Origin: an uncultured Paraprevotella sp.
GTDB taxonomy: Bacteria > Bacteroidota > Bacteroidia > Bacteroidales > Bacteroidaceae
Assembly: GCA_944319925.1 (NCBI GenBank)
Contig: CALUFQ010000007.1
Span: forward strand, 1 to 64,000
Length of the DNA: 64,000 nucleotides
Reading direction: 5' to 3'
The notes under the pieces were generated by a model, which was not told where the DNA came from, made no database searches, and saw nothing but the letters and a program-made list of their open reading frames with translations. The stretch's first letter is position 1; each line of letters begins with the position of its first letter. This document shows positions 36,134-43,913 of this stretch, piece after piece. The position numbers were made by a program, and so were the translations under genes.

Positions 36134-37477
36134 ATGAAAATCATCATAGCCGGTGCCGGCGCCGTGGGCACCCACTTGGCCCAACTGTTGGCCAAAGAAA
36201 ACCAAGACATCACGTTGGTGGACGAAAGCGAAGAAAAGCTGTCACAAGTGGCCGACCACGTCGATCTCATGACCCTCAATGTCAAACCCACCTCCATCCA
36301 CGGCCTGAAAGACGCGGGAGCCGCCCATGCCGATTTGTTCATCGCCGTCACGCCCGACGAGATGAAAAACATCACCTGCTGCATGCTGGCCCACACTCTC
36401 GGTGCCAAAAAGACCGTGGCACGCATCGACAATGCGGAATACCTGAACGCGGAGTACAAGGACTTTTTCCGGAACATGGGCATCAACTCGCTCATCTTCC
36501 CTGAAATCTTGGCCGCCAAAGACATCATCGAAGGCATCAAGCACAGTTGGGTGAGACAATGGTGGGAGGTGCACAACGGGGCACTCGTCATGCTGGGCAT
36601 CAAGCTGCGCGAAACGGCGGAAATCCTCAACATCCCCCTGAAAACCTTGTGCGGGCCAGACACCAGCTATCATATCGTGGCCATCAAACGATGTGACACC
36701 ACGATTATCCCCAACGGGGAAACCTCGCTCCAGTTGGGTGACATAGCCTATTTTATGACCACAAAAAAATATATCCCCTACATCCGCAAAATCGTCGGAA
36801 AGGAGCATTATGAGGACGTGAAAAATGTGATGATCATGGGAGGCGGACGCACGGCCATGCACACCGCCCTGAACGTGCCGGGCTACATGGAAGTGAAAAT
36901 CATCGAGAGCGACCCGCAACGTTGTGACGAACTGAACGAAGTCCTCGGCAACAAGGACGTGATGGTCATCCACGGCGATGCCCGCGACTCTTCGCTGCTC
37001 ATGACTGAAGGCATACAACACACCCAGGCTTTTGTCGCCCTGACCGGACAAAGCGAAAGCAACATCCTGGCCTGCCTCACGGCCAAGCGGATGGGGGTGC
37101 GCAAGACAGTCGCCTTGGTGGACAACCTCGACTACATCTCCATGGCCGAAAAGCTGGACATCGGCACCATCATCAACAAAAAGACCATCGCGGCAAGCCA
37201 CATTTACCAAATGATGCTGGACGCAGACGTCAGCAACGTGAAATGCCTTACCGTGGCCGATGCAGACGTGGCCGAGTTCGAAGTCAAGCCCGGCGCACGG
37301 GTAACCAAAAAATTGGTGAAAGACCTCGGGTTGCCGGCCGGAGTGGCCATTGGCGGCCTGGTGCGCCAAGGTGAAGGCATGCACGTCAACGGCATGACAC
37401 AAATCCAGGAAGGCGACAGCGTGGTCGTTTTCTGCCAAAACCTGTTCATCAAGAAATTGGATAAGTTCTTCGTCTAA
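36134..37477 (+). CDS. trkA: Trk potassium uptake regulatory subunit TrkA
   Basis: The 447-residue cytoplasmic protein has two NAD(H)-binding Rossmann domains: IIAGAGAVGTHLAQLLA at the N-terminus and VMIMGGGRTAMHTAL near 233. Each is followed by a TrkA-C domain (about 140-215 and 365-445). It gates the TrkH channel in response to nucleotides. In many Bacteroidales trkH follows trkA directly, but here the next gene is a convergent DUF4435 gene and no trkH is in the window. Confidence 0.96.
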   Translation: MKIIIAGAGAVGTHLAQLLAKENQDITLVDESEEKLSQVADHVDLMTLNVKPTSIHGLKDAGAAHADLFIAVTPDEMKNITCCMLAHTLGAKKTVARIDNAEYLNAEYKDFFRNMGINSLIFPEILAAKDIIEGIKHSWVRQWWEVHNGALVMLGIKLRETAEILNIPLKTLCGPDTSYHIVAIKRCDTTIIPNGETSLQLGDIAYFMTTKKYIPYIRKIVGKEHYEDVKNVMIMGGGRTAMHTALNVPGYMEVKIIESDPQRCDELNEVLGNKDVMVIHGDARDSSLLMTEGIQHTQAFVALTGQSESNILACLTAKRMGVRKTVALVDNLDYISMAEKLDIGTIINKKTIAASHIYQMMLDADVSNVKCLTVADADVAEFEVKPGARVTKKLVKDLGLPAGVAIGGLVRQGEGMHVNGMTQIQEGDSVVVFCQNLFIKKLDKFFV

Positions 37478-37492
37478 TCAGCCGACAGTCTG

Positions 37493-38491
37493 CTACTTGG
37501 CGTTTTCCACCAATTTGGCCAGGTCGCGGCGAAGTTGCTGGTAAGGCGGCGCGTTCTTGAAGCCCACATTCTTCTTCAGCATCTCTTCCACGGAATTCTG
37601 ACTATGCTGGTAACACGACAATTCGTTCTGCCGCTGGATTTCATGTTCAGCCAATTTCTTGATTTCCCGCTCGCGTTCCTTACGTAAGAGGATACAGACC
37701 GGAGTGAGCAAGGGAGACACCACGTTGTCAAACAAAGTATGCCCTTGGATGTATAAGTAAGTCGTTTCGGGAGTCACGCCCAACTGCAAGAGTTCCGCTT
37801 TCAACGGCCCATAGCCTTTCCGCGCCTCGGGGAAATGGCGTTGCAGCCACGACATCTTCCGGTTCACCTTACGGCGGACATAGTCCAGCGTGAGTTCCGG
37901 ATGATAAACGTTGAGTTCGTTGAATGAAACGGTCGTCCCAAATTCGCTCAACGTGAAGTCACGGTAACGGTCGTTCCGATACACCCACACAGACCAGACA
38001 AACAGCGGCCATATAATACAGGAATATTCGCGCATAAATCCCTCGAAATCCACGACCTGCCGGTCATTGAGCGTGGCCATCACGCACACGCGGTGCAGGC
38101 TTTCAGCATAACATTGGTAATTCTCAATGGCATATACATACGTATGGAAAACGTATGGATTCCGGTTGACCAGCCGCGAAGTCTGCGTGGCATCCTGCAT
38201 GAGGTAGTCATAGTCGGCATCGACACAGGCAATCATGTAATTGCCCAACTGAGGGCCGAGGCGGTTCATCAGCACAAGCTTTTTCCCTTTGCCCAACGTG
38301 CTGCGGGAAGGCAACATGATTTCAAAATAACAATGTTCGTCCTCAAACTCGTCCAAGACCGTGCGCCAAAAGAAAATGTCATCATAGCTTTCCACGTAAG
38401 CCACGATTTTCTTTCGTGCCGCCTTGGACTTCAGTTTCTGTGCCGCCCCCAAATAAAGGGAAGTCAGGTTTTCAGACAATCGTTTGGCCAT
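37493..38491 (-). CDS. DUF4435 (TOPRIM-like) protein, second gene of an ATPase-nuclease module
   Basis: The 332-residue soluble protein belongs to DUF4435. Its N-terminal part has the acidic pattern of a TOPRIM-like fold: VAYVESYDD (Glu34, Asp37, Asp38) and IACVDADYD (Asp91, Asp93, Asp95). The C-terminal half is helical and basic (LRKEREREIKKLAEHE...). It lies 21 bases downstream of an ABC-type ATPase gene, matching the layout of PARIS (AriA ATPase + AriB DUF4435 effector), where AriB is the toxic nuclease. Whether this chromosomal pair is a defence system or a housekeeping relative cannot be decided from sequence alone. Confidence 0.82.
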   Translation of the reverse strand: MAKRLSENLTSLYLGAAQKLKSKAARKKIVAYVESYDDIFFWRTVLDEFEDEHCYFEIMLPSRSTLGKGKKLVLMNRLGPQLGNYMIACVDADYDYLMQDATQTSRLVNRNPYVFHTYVYAIENYQCYAESLHRVCVMATLNDRQVVDFEGFMREYSCIIWPLFVWSVWVYRNDRYRDFTLSEFGTTVSFNELNVYHPELTLDYVRRKVNRKMSWLQRHFPEARKGYGPLKAELLQLGVTPETTYLYIQGHTLFDNVVSPLLTPVCILLRKEREREIKKLAEHEIQRQNELSCYQHSQNSVEEMLKKNVGFKNAPPYQQLRRDLAKLVENAK

Positions 38492-38512
38492 CGTTAGCCC
38501 TCCTTCCGAAAC

Positions 38513-39334
38513 TTATTGCGTGATGTCGGTCACTTCCGTCACGGCATCCATCCAGCCGTTCATGATGACGGCTGGCGAATGGGTGGTCAGGATAATCTGC
38601 ACGTTCGGGTTGAGCTGCCGTATCAGGCTGATAAGTTTCTGTTGCCACTCGATGTGCAGGCTCACTTCCGGCTCGTCCATGAACAACACGTAAGGTTGCC
38701 TGTCCTCCACCAAGACGGTGAGCAGGATGGCCAGCATCTGTTTCTCGCCCGAAGACAACTTATAAGGTGAAAGCACTTCGCCGAATTGTTCCATCTGTAT
38801 CTCATTGCTGGTACGTACGATTTTCTTCCCCGTTTCGCTAAACAACTCGTCCACCATGTCTTGGAACTGGACACGGGCTTGCGCCGCCTGTTGCGCCTTC
38901 TCCTTGGCTTCCGGGTCGCCGCTCGTCAGCATGGCAATCATGCGGTTGCCCACGTTCACCTGGTAGTCCAGGAAACGACGCTGGAGTTGGTAGAGTTGCC
39001 AGTCCAGTTCCGTGGCCACCCGGGTGTCGGCCAGTTTCTCCAGCAAATTCCCATGTATCAAGGGGCGGTCGAAGCTCCGGATGACATCAAACCTCACCGT
39101 CGTGGCATCTTCCGGGTAATAAGTCAGCTTGACATCCGGCTTGACAGGGCAGTTCTCCTTCATTGCCTCGAGCAGTTTCAGGATCACCTTGTTGAGGATC
39201 GTACTTTTCCCCACGCCGTTCACGCCACTAAGGATATTCACCTTCCGGTGCAAGTCCCACACGATGTGTTTCTGCCCGCTCCAAAGCGAATCTATCTCAA
39301 TGCGCTGTATGTAATCGCCAATCTTTTCTTCCAT
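38513..39334 (-). CDS. ABC-type (AAA15/OLD-like) ATPase, first gene of the DUF4435 module
   Basis: The 273-residue ATPase carries ILSGVNGVGKST (Walker A, 36-45), a KLSSGEKQML signature, a YVLFMDEPEVSLH Walker B and an ILTTHSP switch histidine. All the ABC/SMC-type catalytic elements are therefore present. Only a short helical insertion (about 100-180) sits between the halves, so it is smaller than typical AriA or OLD ATPases. The ATG at 39334 was chosen because GGAGG lies about 10 bases before it and because an upstream ATG (39358) coincides with the expected transcription start of the -7 element at 39364-39371. It drives the pair with the DUF4435 gene. Confidence 0.88.
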   Translation of the reverse strand: MEEKIGDYIQRIEIDSLWSGQKHIVWDLHRKVNILSGVNGVGKSTILNKVILKLLEAMKENCPVKPDVKLTYYPEDATTVRFDVIRSFDRPLIHGNLLEKLADTRVATELDWQLYQLQRRFLDYQVNVGNRMIAMLTSGDPEAKEKAQQAAQARVQFQDMVDELFSETGKKIVRTSNEIQMEQFGEVLSPYKLSSGEKQMLAILLTVLVEDRQPYVLFMDEPEVSLHIEWQQKLISLIRQLNPNVQIILTTHSPAVIMNGWMDAVTEVTDITQ

Positions 39335-39363
39335 AGCTTGTGTCCTCCATGCTGCCAACTACG

Positions 39364-39371
39364 CAAAGTTA
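39364..39371 (-). promoter_or_regulatory. -7 promoter element for the ATPase-DUF4435 module
   Basis: The minus strand reads TAACTTTG, matching TAnnTTTG. Together with the GGAGG at 39345-39349 it supports the ATG at 39334 as the start. Confidence 0.7.
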
Positions 39372-39426
39372 ACTTTTCCCACGGAAAGAAGCAACGGAAT
39401 GATGCTAAAAAGTGTGAGAAAAAGCG

Positions 39427-39434
39427 TAACTTTG
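39427..39434 (+). promoter_or_regulatory. -7 promoter element for the EamA-helicase operon
   Basis: TAACTTTG matches TAnnTTTG, 37 bases before the ATG at 39471. It is divergent from the ATPase-DUF4435 promoter. Confidence 0.7.
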
Positions 39435-39470
39435 CAGCGTTTTTCAGACACAAAATAAGTTCATCACGAA

Positions 39471-40412
39471 ATGTACAAAGACAAAAATCTGGCCGGGCAT
39501 CTCTGCATGTTCGGGGCTTGCGCGGCTTGGGGGCTGATGGCCCCATTGGGGAAAGATGCCATGAGCCATGGCATCAGCGGGCTGGACTTGGTCAGCTTCC
39601 GGGTCATTGGGGCCGCCCTCTGCTTTTGGCTCACCTCCCTGCTGGGAGGCAAACAGGAAGAGGTCGCCCCGCGCGACCTGCTCCTCTTTTTCTTTGCCGG
39701 CATGCTGGCCATCGTGTTCAACCAATGCTGTTACACTATCGGGCTGTCCATCACCTCGCCCGTCAACGCCAGCATCGTCACCACCACGCTGCCCATCATC
39801 ACCATGGTGCTGGCTGCCCTGTTCCTCAAAGAGCCGGTGACCAACAAGAAAGTGCTCGGCATCTTCTGCGGGGCCATCGGTGCGCTGTTGCTCATCATGG
39901 GCAACGGGCATGCCACACAAGCTGGAGACGGCGAACTGACGGGCGACCTGTTGTGCCTCACCGCGCAATGCAGCTTCGCCGTTTACCTGACCATCTTCAA
40001 AAAGCTCATCCAGAAATACACCGTAGTCACTTGCATGAAGTGGATGTTCACCTACGCGACCATCGTCGTCCTTCCCTTCACCTACAAGGAACTGTCCATG
40101 CTGCCTTGGACTTCCATCGCCGTCGCGACATGGCTGGAAACCGCCTTTGTGGTGTTCGTCGGCACTTACTTGGCCTACATCATGATGATGACGGGTCAGA
40201 AAATGCTGCGCCCCACCATCGTGAGCATGTACAACTACGTGCAACCCATCGTGGCTTGTGTGGTCAGCGTGGCCACAGGGCTGGGCGTGTTCGGCTGGAG
40301 CCAGGGGCTGGCCGTTGTCCTCGTGTTCGGAGGCGTATGGCTGGTGACGCAAAGCAAGAGCCGGGCCGACATGAAAGCCGAAGCACAACGACAAACCGCA
40401 TCAAAAGACTAA
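39471..40412 (+). CDS. EamA/DMT-family transporter
   Basis: The 313-residue inner-membrane protein has about ten helices arranged as two EamA repeats (roughly 5-140 and 155-300). Typical segments are PLGKDAMSHGISGLDLVSFR and the FLKEPVTNKKVLGIFCGAIGALLL stretch. Such proteins export amino acids or other metabolites; the substrate is unknown. The helicase gene begins six bases after its stop, so they share a transcript, though a functional link is not obvious. Confidence 0.9.
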   Translation: MYKDKNLAGHLCMFGACAAWGLMAPLGKDAMSHGISGLDLVSFRVIGAALCFWLTSLLGGKQEEVAPRDLLLFFFAGMLAIVFNQCCYTIGLSITSPVNASIVTTTLPIITMVLAALFLKEPVTNKKVLGIFCGAIGALLLIMGNGHATQAGDGELTGDLLCLTAQCSFAVYLTIFKKLIQKYTVVTCMKWMFTYATIVVLPFTYKELSMLPWTSIAVATWLETAFVVFVGTYLAYIMMMTGQKMLRPTIVSMYNYVQPIVACVVSVATGLGVFGWSQGLAVVLVFGGVWLVTQSKSRADMKAEAQRQTASKD

Positions 40413-40418
40413 GCCGTC

Positions 40419-42389
40419 ATGCCCGCATCGTCCATCTTATGGTTGCAACAGCAACACCGGTTGCTGGAACTGGAATATGAATACGAGAAGGCGCAGTTCC
40501 GGCAACAGGCGGAAACGGTCGGCGTAGCCCGGAAAATCAGGCAAGGGCTTTGCTGGTATCCGCTCAGGTTGGGGAAGAGCTATTACAACTCACTCAACCA
40601 ACTGGTCATCGAAACCGAGCGTACGGAATACACCGATGAAGAGCATAGCTTCGAACCGGGCAAACAAGTCTGTTTCTTTACCCAGGACGCCTCTGGCGAC
40701 CTGCGGAAAAACAGACAAGGCGGACAACTGCATTACTTCCGTTTCACGGGCACTGTGAGTTTCGTCAATGGCAACCTGATGGTCATCACCCTGCCCGACC
40801 CGGAAGCATTGGCCCGACTGCGCGAAGGGGAACGTGTCGGTGTGCAGCTTGCTTTGGACGAAACGACCTACCGGCTGATGTTCGAAGCCTTGGACAAGGT
40901 GAGCGCAGCCAAACACGGACGACTTGCCGAACTCCGCGAAATCTTCCGCGGCGCGTCGCCGGCCGGAAAACTGACCTTCCAGCCTATGCGGTTCCCGTGG
41001 CTGAACCCCACACAGGAAACCGCCGTCAACGAAGTGCTGCGCGCCAAGGACGTAATGGTCGTGCACGGGCCGCCGGGCACAGGCAAGACCACCACCCTCG
41101 TGGAAGCCATTTACGAGACGCTCCACCGCGAGAGCCAGGTCTTGGTATGCGCCCAAAGCAACATGGCCGTGGACTGGATTGCGGAAAAGTTGGCCGACCG
41201 CGGCGTGTCCGTGCTGCGCGTGGGCAATCCTTCACGTGTCAACGACAAGATGCTATCCTACACCTACGAACGGCGTTTCGAGGCTCATCCTTCTTACCCG
41301 CAACTCTGGGCCATCCGCAAGACCATACGTGAAATGTACACCCATCGTCCCTCGTCGGGACGTGAAGCCTTCCACCAAAAGATAGCCAGGCTGCGCGACC
41401 GGGCCACCGAACTGGAAATCGCCATCAACGAAAGCCTGTTCAACGACGCACGGGTCATCGCCTGCACGTTGGCAGGGAGCGCCCACCGCGTGTTGATGGG
41501 AAAGAAATTCTCCACTTTGTTCATCGACGAAGCCGCCCAAGCCCTTGAAGCCGCCTGCTGGATAGCCATCCAAAAAGCCAGGCGGGTCATCCTCGCCGGC
41601 GACCACCGCCAGCTCCCACCCACCGTGAAATGCCCGGAAGCCCTGAAGGGCGGATTGGGACGGACGCTAATGGAATCCATCGCCGCCAGCCAACCGGACG
41701 CCGTCTGCCTGTTGCGCCTCCAATACCGCATGAACGAACAAATCATGCGTTTCTCCAGCGAATGCTTCTACGACGGTAAAGTGGAGAGTGCACCGGAAGT
41801 AAAATACCGTGGCATCTTGGATTGGGAAAGTCCGATGGAATGGATTGACACGGCCGACGAGTCACAGACCACCCCCTATTTGTCCGGTGGGAACAAGGAT
41901 GCGGAAAACCTCCTTGACGCCCCAGCCGCACAATCCGACTTCGGCGAGACGCAAAACCCCGACAGCACCAGCCGCGCCAACCCCGAAGAAGCACGGCTCA
42001 CGCTGAACATCCTGAAAGCTTACTTCCAAAAAATTGGAAAGGAACGCATCTTAAGCGAAAACATCGACACGGGCATCATCTCGCCCTACAAGGGACAGGT
42101 TCGCATCTTGCGCACCCTCCTGCGCCGCGATGAATTTTTCAAGCCCTACCGCAGCCTGATCAGCGTGAACACCGTCGATGGCTTCCAAGGCCAGGAGCGC
42201 GACATCATCCTCGTCAGCATGGTGCGCAGCAACGAAGAAGGCCAAATCGGCTTCCTGCACGACCTGCGCCGCATGAACGTGGCTATCACCCGCGCCCGGA
42301 TGAAACTCATCCTCGTGGGCGACAGCCGCACCCTCTGCCGCACGGCGTTCTACCGCCGCCTGTACGGATATGTGCAAGGACTTGCTTGA
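40419..42389 (+). CDS. Superfamily 1B (UPF1/IGHMBP2-like) helicase
   Basis: The 656-residue protein has an N-terminal beta-rich domain (about 60-150). Helicase motifs follow: HGPPGTGKTTT (motif I, 216-226), LFIDEAAQALE (II), ILAGDHRQLPPT (III), LRLQYRMNE (IV), VNTVDGFQGQERDIIL (V) and NVAITRARMKLILVGD (VI). This is the UPF1-like SF1B set. It is probably a 5'-3' DNA or RNA helicase in nucleic-acid repair or RNA metabolism. An acidic, low-complexity insert lies at about 470-525. It is co-transcribed with the EamA gene. Confidence 0.92.
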   Translation: MPASSILWLQQQHRLLELEYEYEKAQFRQQAETVGVARKIRQGLCWYPLRLGKSYYNSLNQLVIETERTEYTDEEHSFEPGKQVCFFTQDASGDLRKNRQGGQLHYFRFTGTVSFVNGNLMVITLPDPEALARLREGERVGVQLALDETTYRLMFEALDKVSAAKHGRLAELREIFRGASPAGKLTFQPMRFPWLNPTQETAVNEVLRAKDVMVVHGPPGTGKTTTLVEAIYETLHRESQVLVCAQSNMAVDWIAEKLADRGVSVLRVGNPSRVNDKMLSYTYERRFEAHPSYPQLWAIRKTIREMYTHRPSSGREAFHQKIARLRDRATELEIAINESLFNDARVIACTLAGSAHRVLMGKKFSTLFIDEAAQALEAACWIAIQKARRVILAGDHRQLPPTVKCPEALKGGLGRTLMESIAASQPDAVCLLRLQYRMNEQIMRFSSECFYDGKVESAPEVKYRGILDWESPMEWIDTADESQTTPYLSGGNKDAENLLDAPAAQSDFGETQNPDSTSRANPEEARLTLNILKAYFQKIGKERILSENIDTGIISPYKGQVRILRTLLRRDEFFKPYRSLISVNTVDGFQGQERDIILVSMVRSNEEGQIGFLHDLRRMNVAITRARMKLILVGDSRTLCRTAFYRRLYGYVQGLA

Positions 42390-42410
42390 TGCCTAGCCAC
42401 CATCCTGAAC

Positions 42411-43037
42411 TCACTTCATCCGGGATGCCACCACGCTCCAGTCCACAATCTGCCACAATGCGGCAATGTGGTCGGCACGGCGGTTACGGTAATCCACGTA
42501 GTAAGCGTGTTCCCACACGTCGAATCCCAACAAAGGCACCAGCCCCTCTGTCACGGGATTTCCCGCATTTGGACATTGCACGATGGTAAGCCTACCCTGC
42601 CCGTCCTGGGCCAGCCACACCCATCCGGAACCAAACAAACCGACAGAAGCCGAAGCCATCTCTTTCGCAAACCCCTCAAAAGAACCGAAAAAATCCCGGA
42701 TGGCATCCTTCAGTTTTCCCTTGGGTGAGCCCGTGCCCTCAGACCCTACCGTGTGGAACTGTTCAAAATACAAAGTATGGTTGAGCACCTGCCCGGCATT
42801 ATTGAACAACGGACCGACCGGAGCCTTGCGCACTATCTCCTCCAGGTTCATCCCGGCATATCCCGTTCCTTCCACCAAGGTGTTCAGCGTATTTACATAA
42901 GCCTGCAAATGCTTTCCGTGGTGGTAATCCAACGTTTCCCGGCTCAGCACAGGCTTCAACGCATCCGGCCCGTAAGGCAATTCAGGCAATACGAACGGGG
43001 CTTTCATCTCGGTAATAGTCAATTGAGTCAACATCAT
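42411..43037 (-). CDS. sodB: Superoxide dismutase, Fe/Mn type
   Basis: The 208-residue enzyme dismutates superoxide. Metal ligands are visible: His in DYHHGKHLQAYVN, His in VLNHTLYF, and Asp and His in GFDVWEHAYYVDY. The NNAGQVLNH segment carries the Gln typical of iron or cambialistic enzymes in Bacteroides. The ATG at 43037 adds ten residues before MKAPFVLPELPY; the internal ATG at 43007 gives the usual family start and may be the true one. A perfect palindrome lies over its promoter (43110-43129), consistent with redox or metal control. Confidence 0.95.
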   Translation of the reverse strand: MMLTQLTITEMKAPFVLPELPYGPDALKPVLSRETLDYHHGKHLQAYVNTLNTLVEGTGYAGMNLEEIVRKAPVGPLFNNAGQVLNHTLYFEQFHTVGSEGTGSPKGKLKDAIRDFFGSFEGFAKEMASASVGLFGSGWVWLAQDGQGRLTIVQCPNAGNPVTEGLVPLLGFDVWEHAYYVDYRNRRADHIAALWQIVDWSVVASRMK

Positions 43038-43109
43038 CTCTTTTCATTTTTAGGGTTCATATTCTATTTCACAGCATTTCTTCCACGAGCTTGCGCTCCA
43101 AACGAAGAG

Positions 43110-43129
43110 ACACTATACAAAGATAGTGT
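43110..43129 (-). promoter_or_regulatory. sod promoter: -7 element inside a perfect palindrome (candidate operator)
   Basis: ACACTAT (43110-43116) and ATAGTGT (43123-43129) are exact inverted repeats with a 6-base spacer. The -7 element (TATCTTTG on the minus strand, 43118-43125) lies in the spacer and right arm. A dimeric repressor bound here would block transcription. The regulator is unknown; a Fur- or PerR-like protein is one possibility. Confidence 0.55.
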
Positions 43130-43292
43130 TTTTCCCGAATCCCAACGAATCTTTACCGGTTTATTTCCTATCATCCAAAACAAAATGCAACCGCCACGAC
43201 TCTCCACGAAGCCCCTCTCACACCAAATAGACGCTCCCAATATTCCATACGTTAATATTCATTCCCGCCAAGGTTTTTCCATGTTTTTTGGT

Positions 43293-43300
43293 TAAGTTTG
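43293..43300 (+). promoter_or_regulatory. -7 promoter element for the nitroreductase at 43324-43833
   Basis: TAAGTTTG matches TAnnTTTG, 23 bases before the ATG. The rest of 43130-43292 shows no gene. Confidence 0.6.
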
Positions 43301-43323
43301 TCCTCTGAAAAAAACATTGCGAC

Positions 43324-43833
43324 ATGGACTTCAAATCATTATGCGAAGCGCGCTACTCCGTGCGCGCCTACAAACCGGATGCCATTCCGGCCGAAAAGTT
43401 GGAATACGTCAAAGAGTGTACCCGCTTGGCTCCGTCGGCCGTCAACAAGCAACCGTGGAAATTCTTCCTCTTCACGCGGGAGGAAGACCGCCGGCTCATG
43501 CAACAATGCTATGACCGCGAATGGTTCCGCGAAGCCCCAGCCTACGTGCTGGCCTGCGAAAACCACAATGAGGCCTGGACGCGCCGCTACGACGAGAAGA
43601 ACCACGCGGACATAGACCTGGCCATCGCCATCGAGCACCTCTGCCTCGCCGCCGCCGAACAGGGACTGGGCACCTGCTGGGTGTGCAACTTCCGGGTACA
43701 ACTCTGCCAAGAGCTGTTCCACCTGCCTGCCGAACTCTACCCCGTGGCCATCATCCCGATAGGCTATCCGGCCTCGTCCGAAATCCCCGCCAAGACGCGC
43801 AAACCCATGGACGAGATTTGGGAAGACCGATAG
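43324..43833 (+). CDS. Small nitroreductase-family protein
   Basis: The 169-residue flavoprotein starts MDFKSLCEARYSVRAYKPD, with the Arg-Ser/Arg FMN contact typical of the family. It continues with LAPSAVNKQPWKFFLF, GLGTCWVCNF and a PIGYPASSE ending. It is shorter than the nitroreductase at 25564-26307 and belongs to a different subgroup, with no C-terminal extension. The substrate is unknown. It is monocistronic, opposite the POT transporter gene, sharing a bidirectional terminator. Confidence 0.9.
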   Translation: MDFKSLCEARYSVRAYKPDAIPAEKLEYVKECTRLAPSAVNKQPWKFFLFTREEDRRLMQQCYDREWFREAPAYVLACENHNEAWTRRYDEKNHADIDLAIAIEHLCLAAAEQGLGTCWVCNFRVQLCQELFHLPAELYPVAIIPIGYPASSEIPAKTRKPMDEIWEDR

Positions 43834-43834
43834 A

Positions 43835-43895
43835 CCCGAAAGAAAAAGGCACCCCCGGGAAGATGCTTCCGACGGGGGTGCCTTTTTCTTTCGGG
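43835..43895. terminator. Bidirectional terminator, 22-bp perfect stem
   Basis: CCCGAAAGAAAAAGGCACCCCC pairs exactly with 43874-43895. A- and T-rich arms give U tracts on both strands, serving the nitroreductase (+) and the peptide transporter (-) genes. Confidence 0.92.
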
Positions 43896-43913
43896 GTATT
43901 CAGCCTATGCGCG

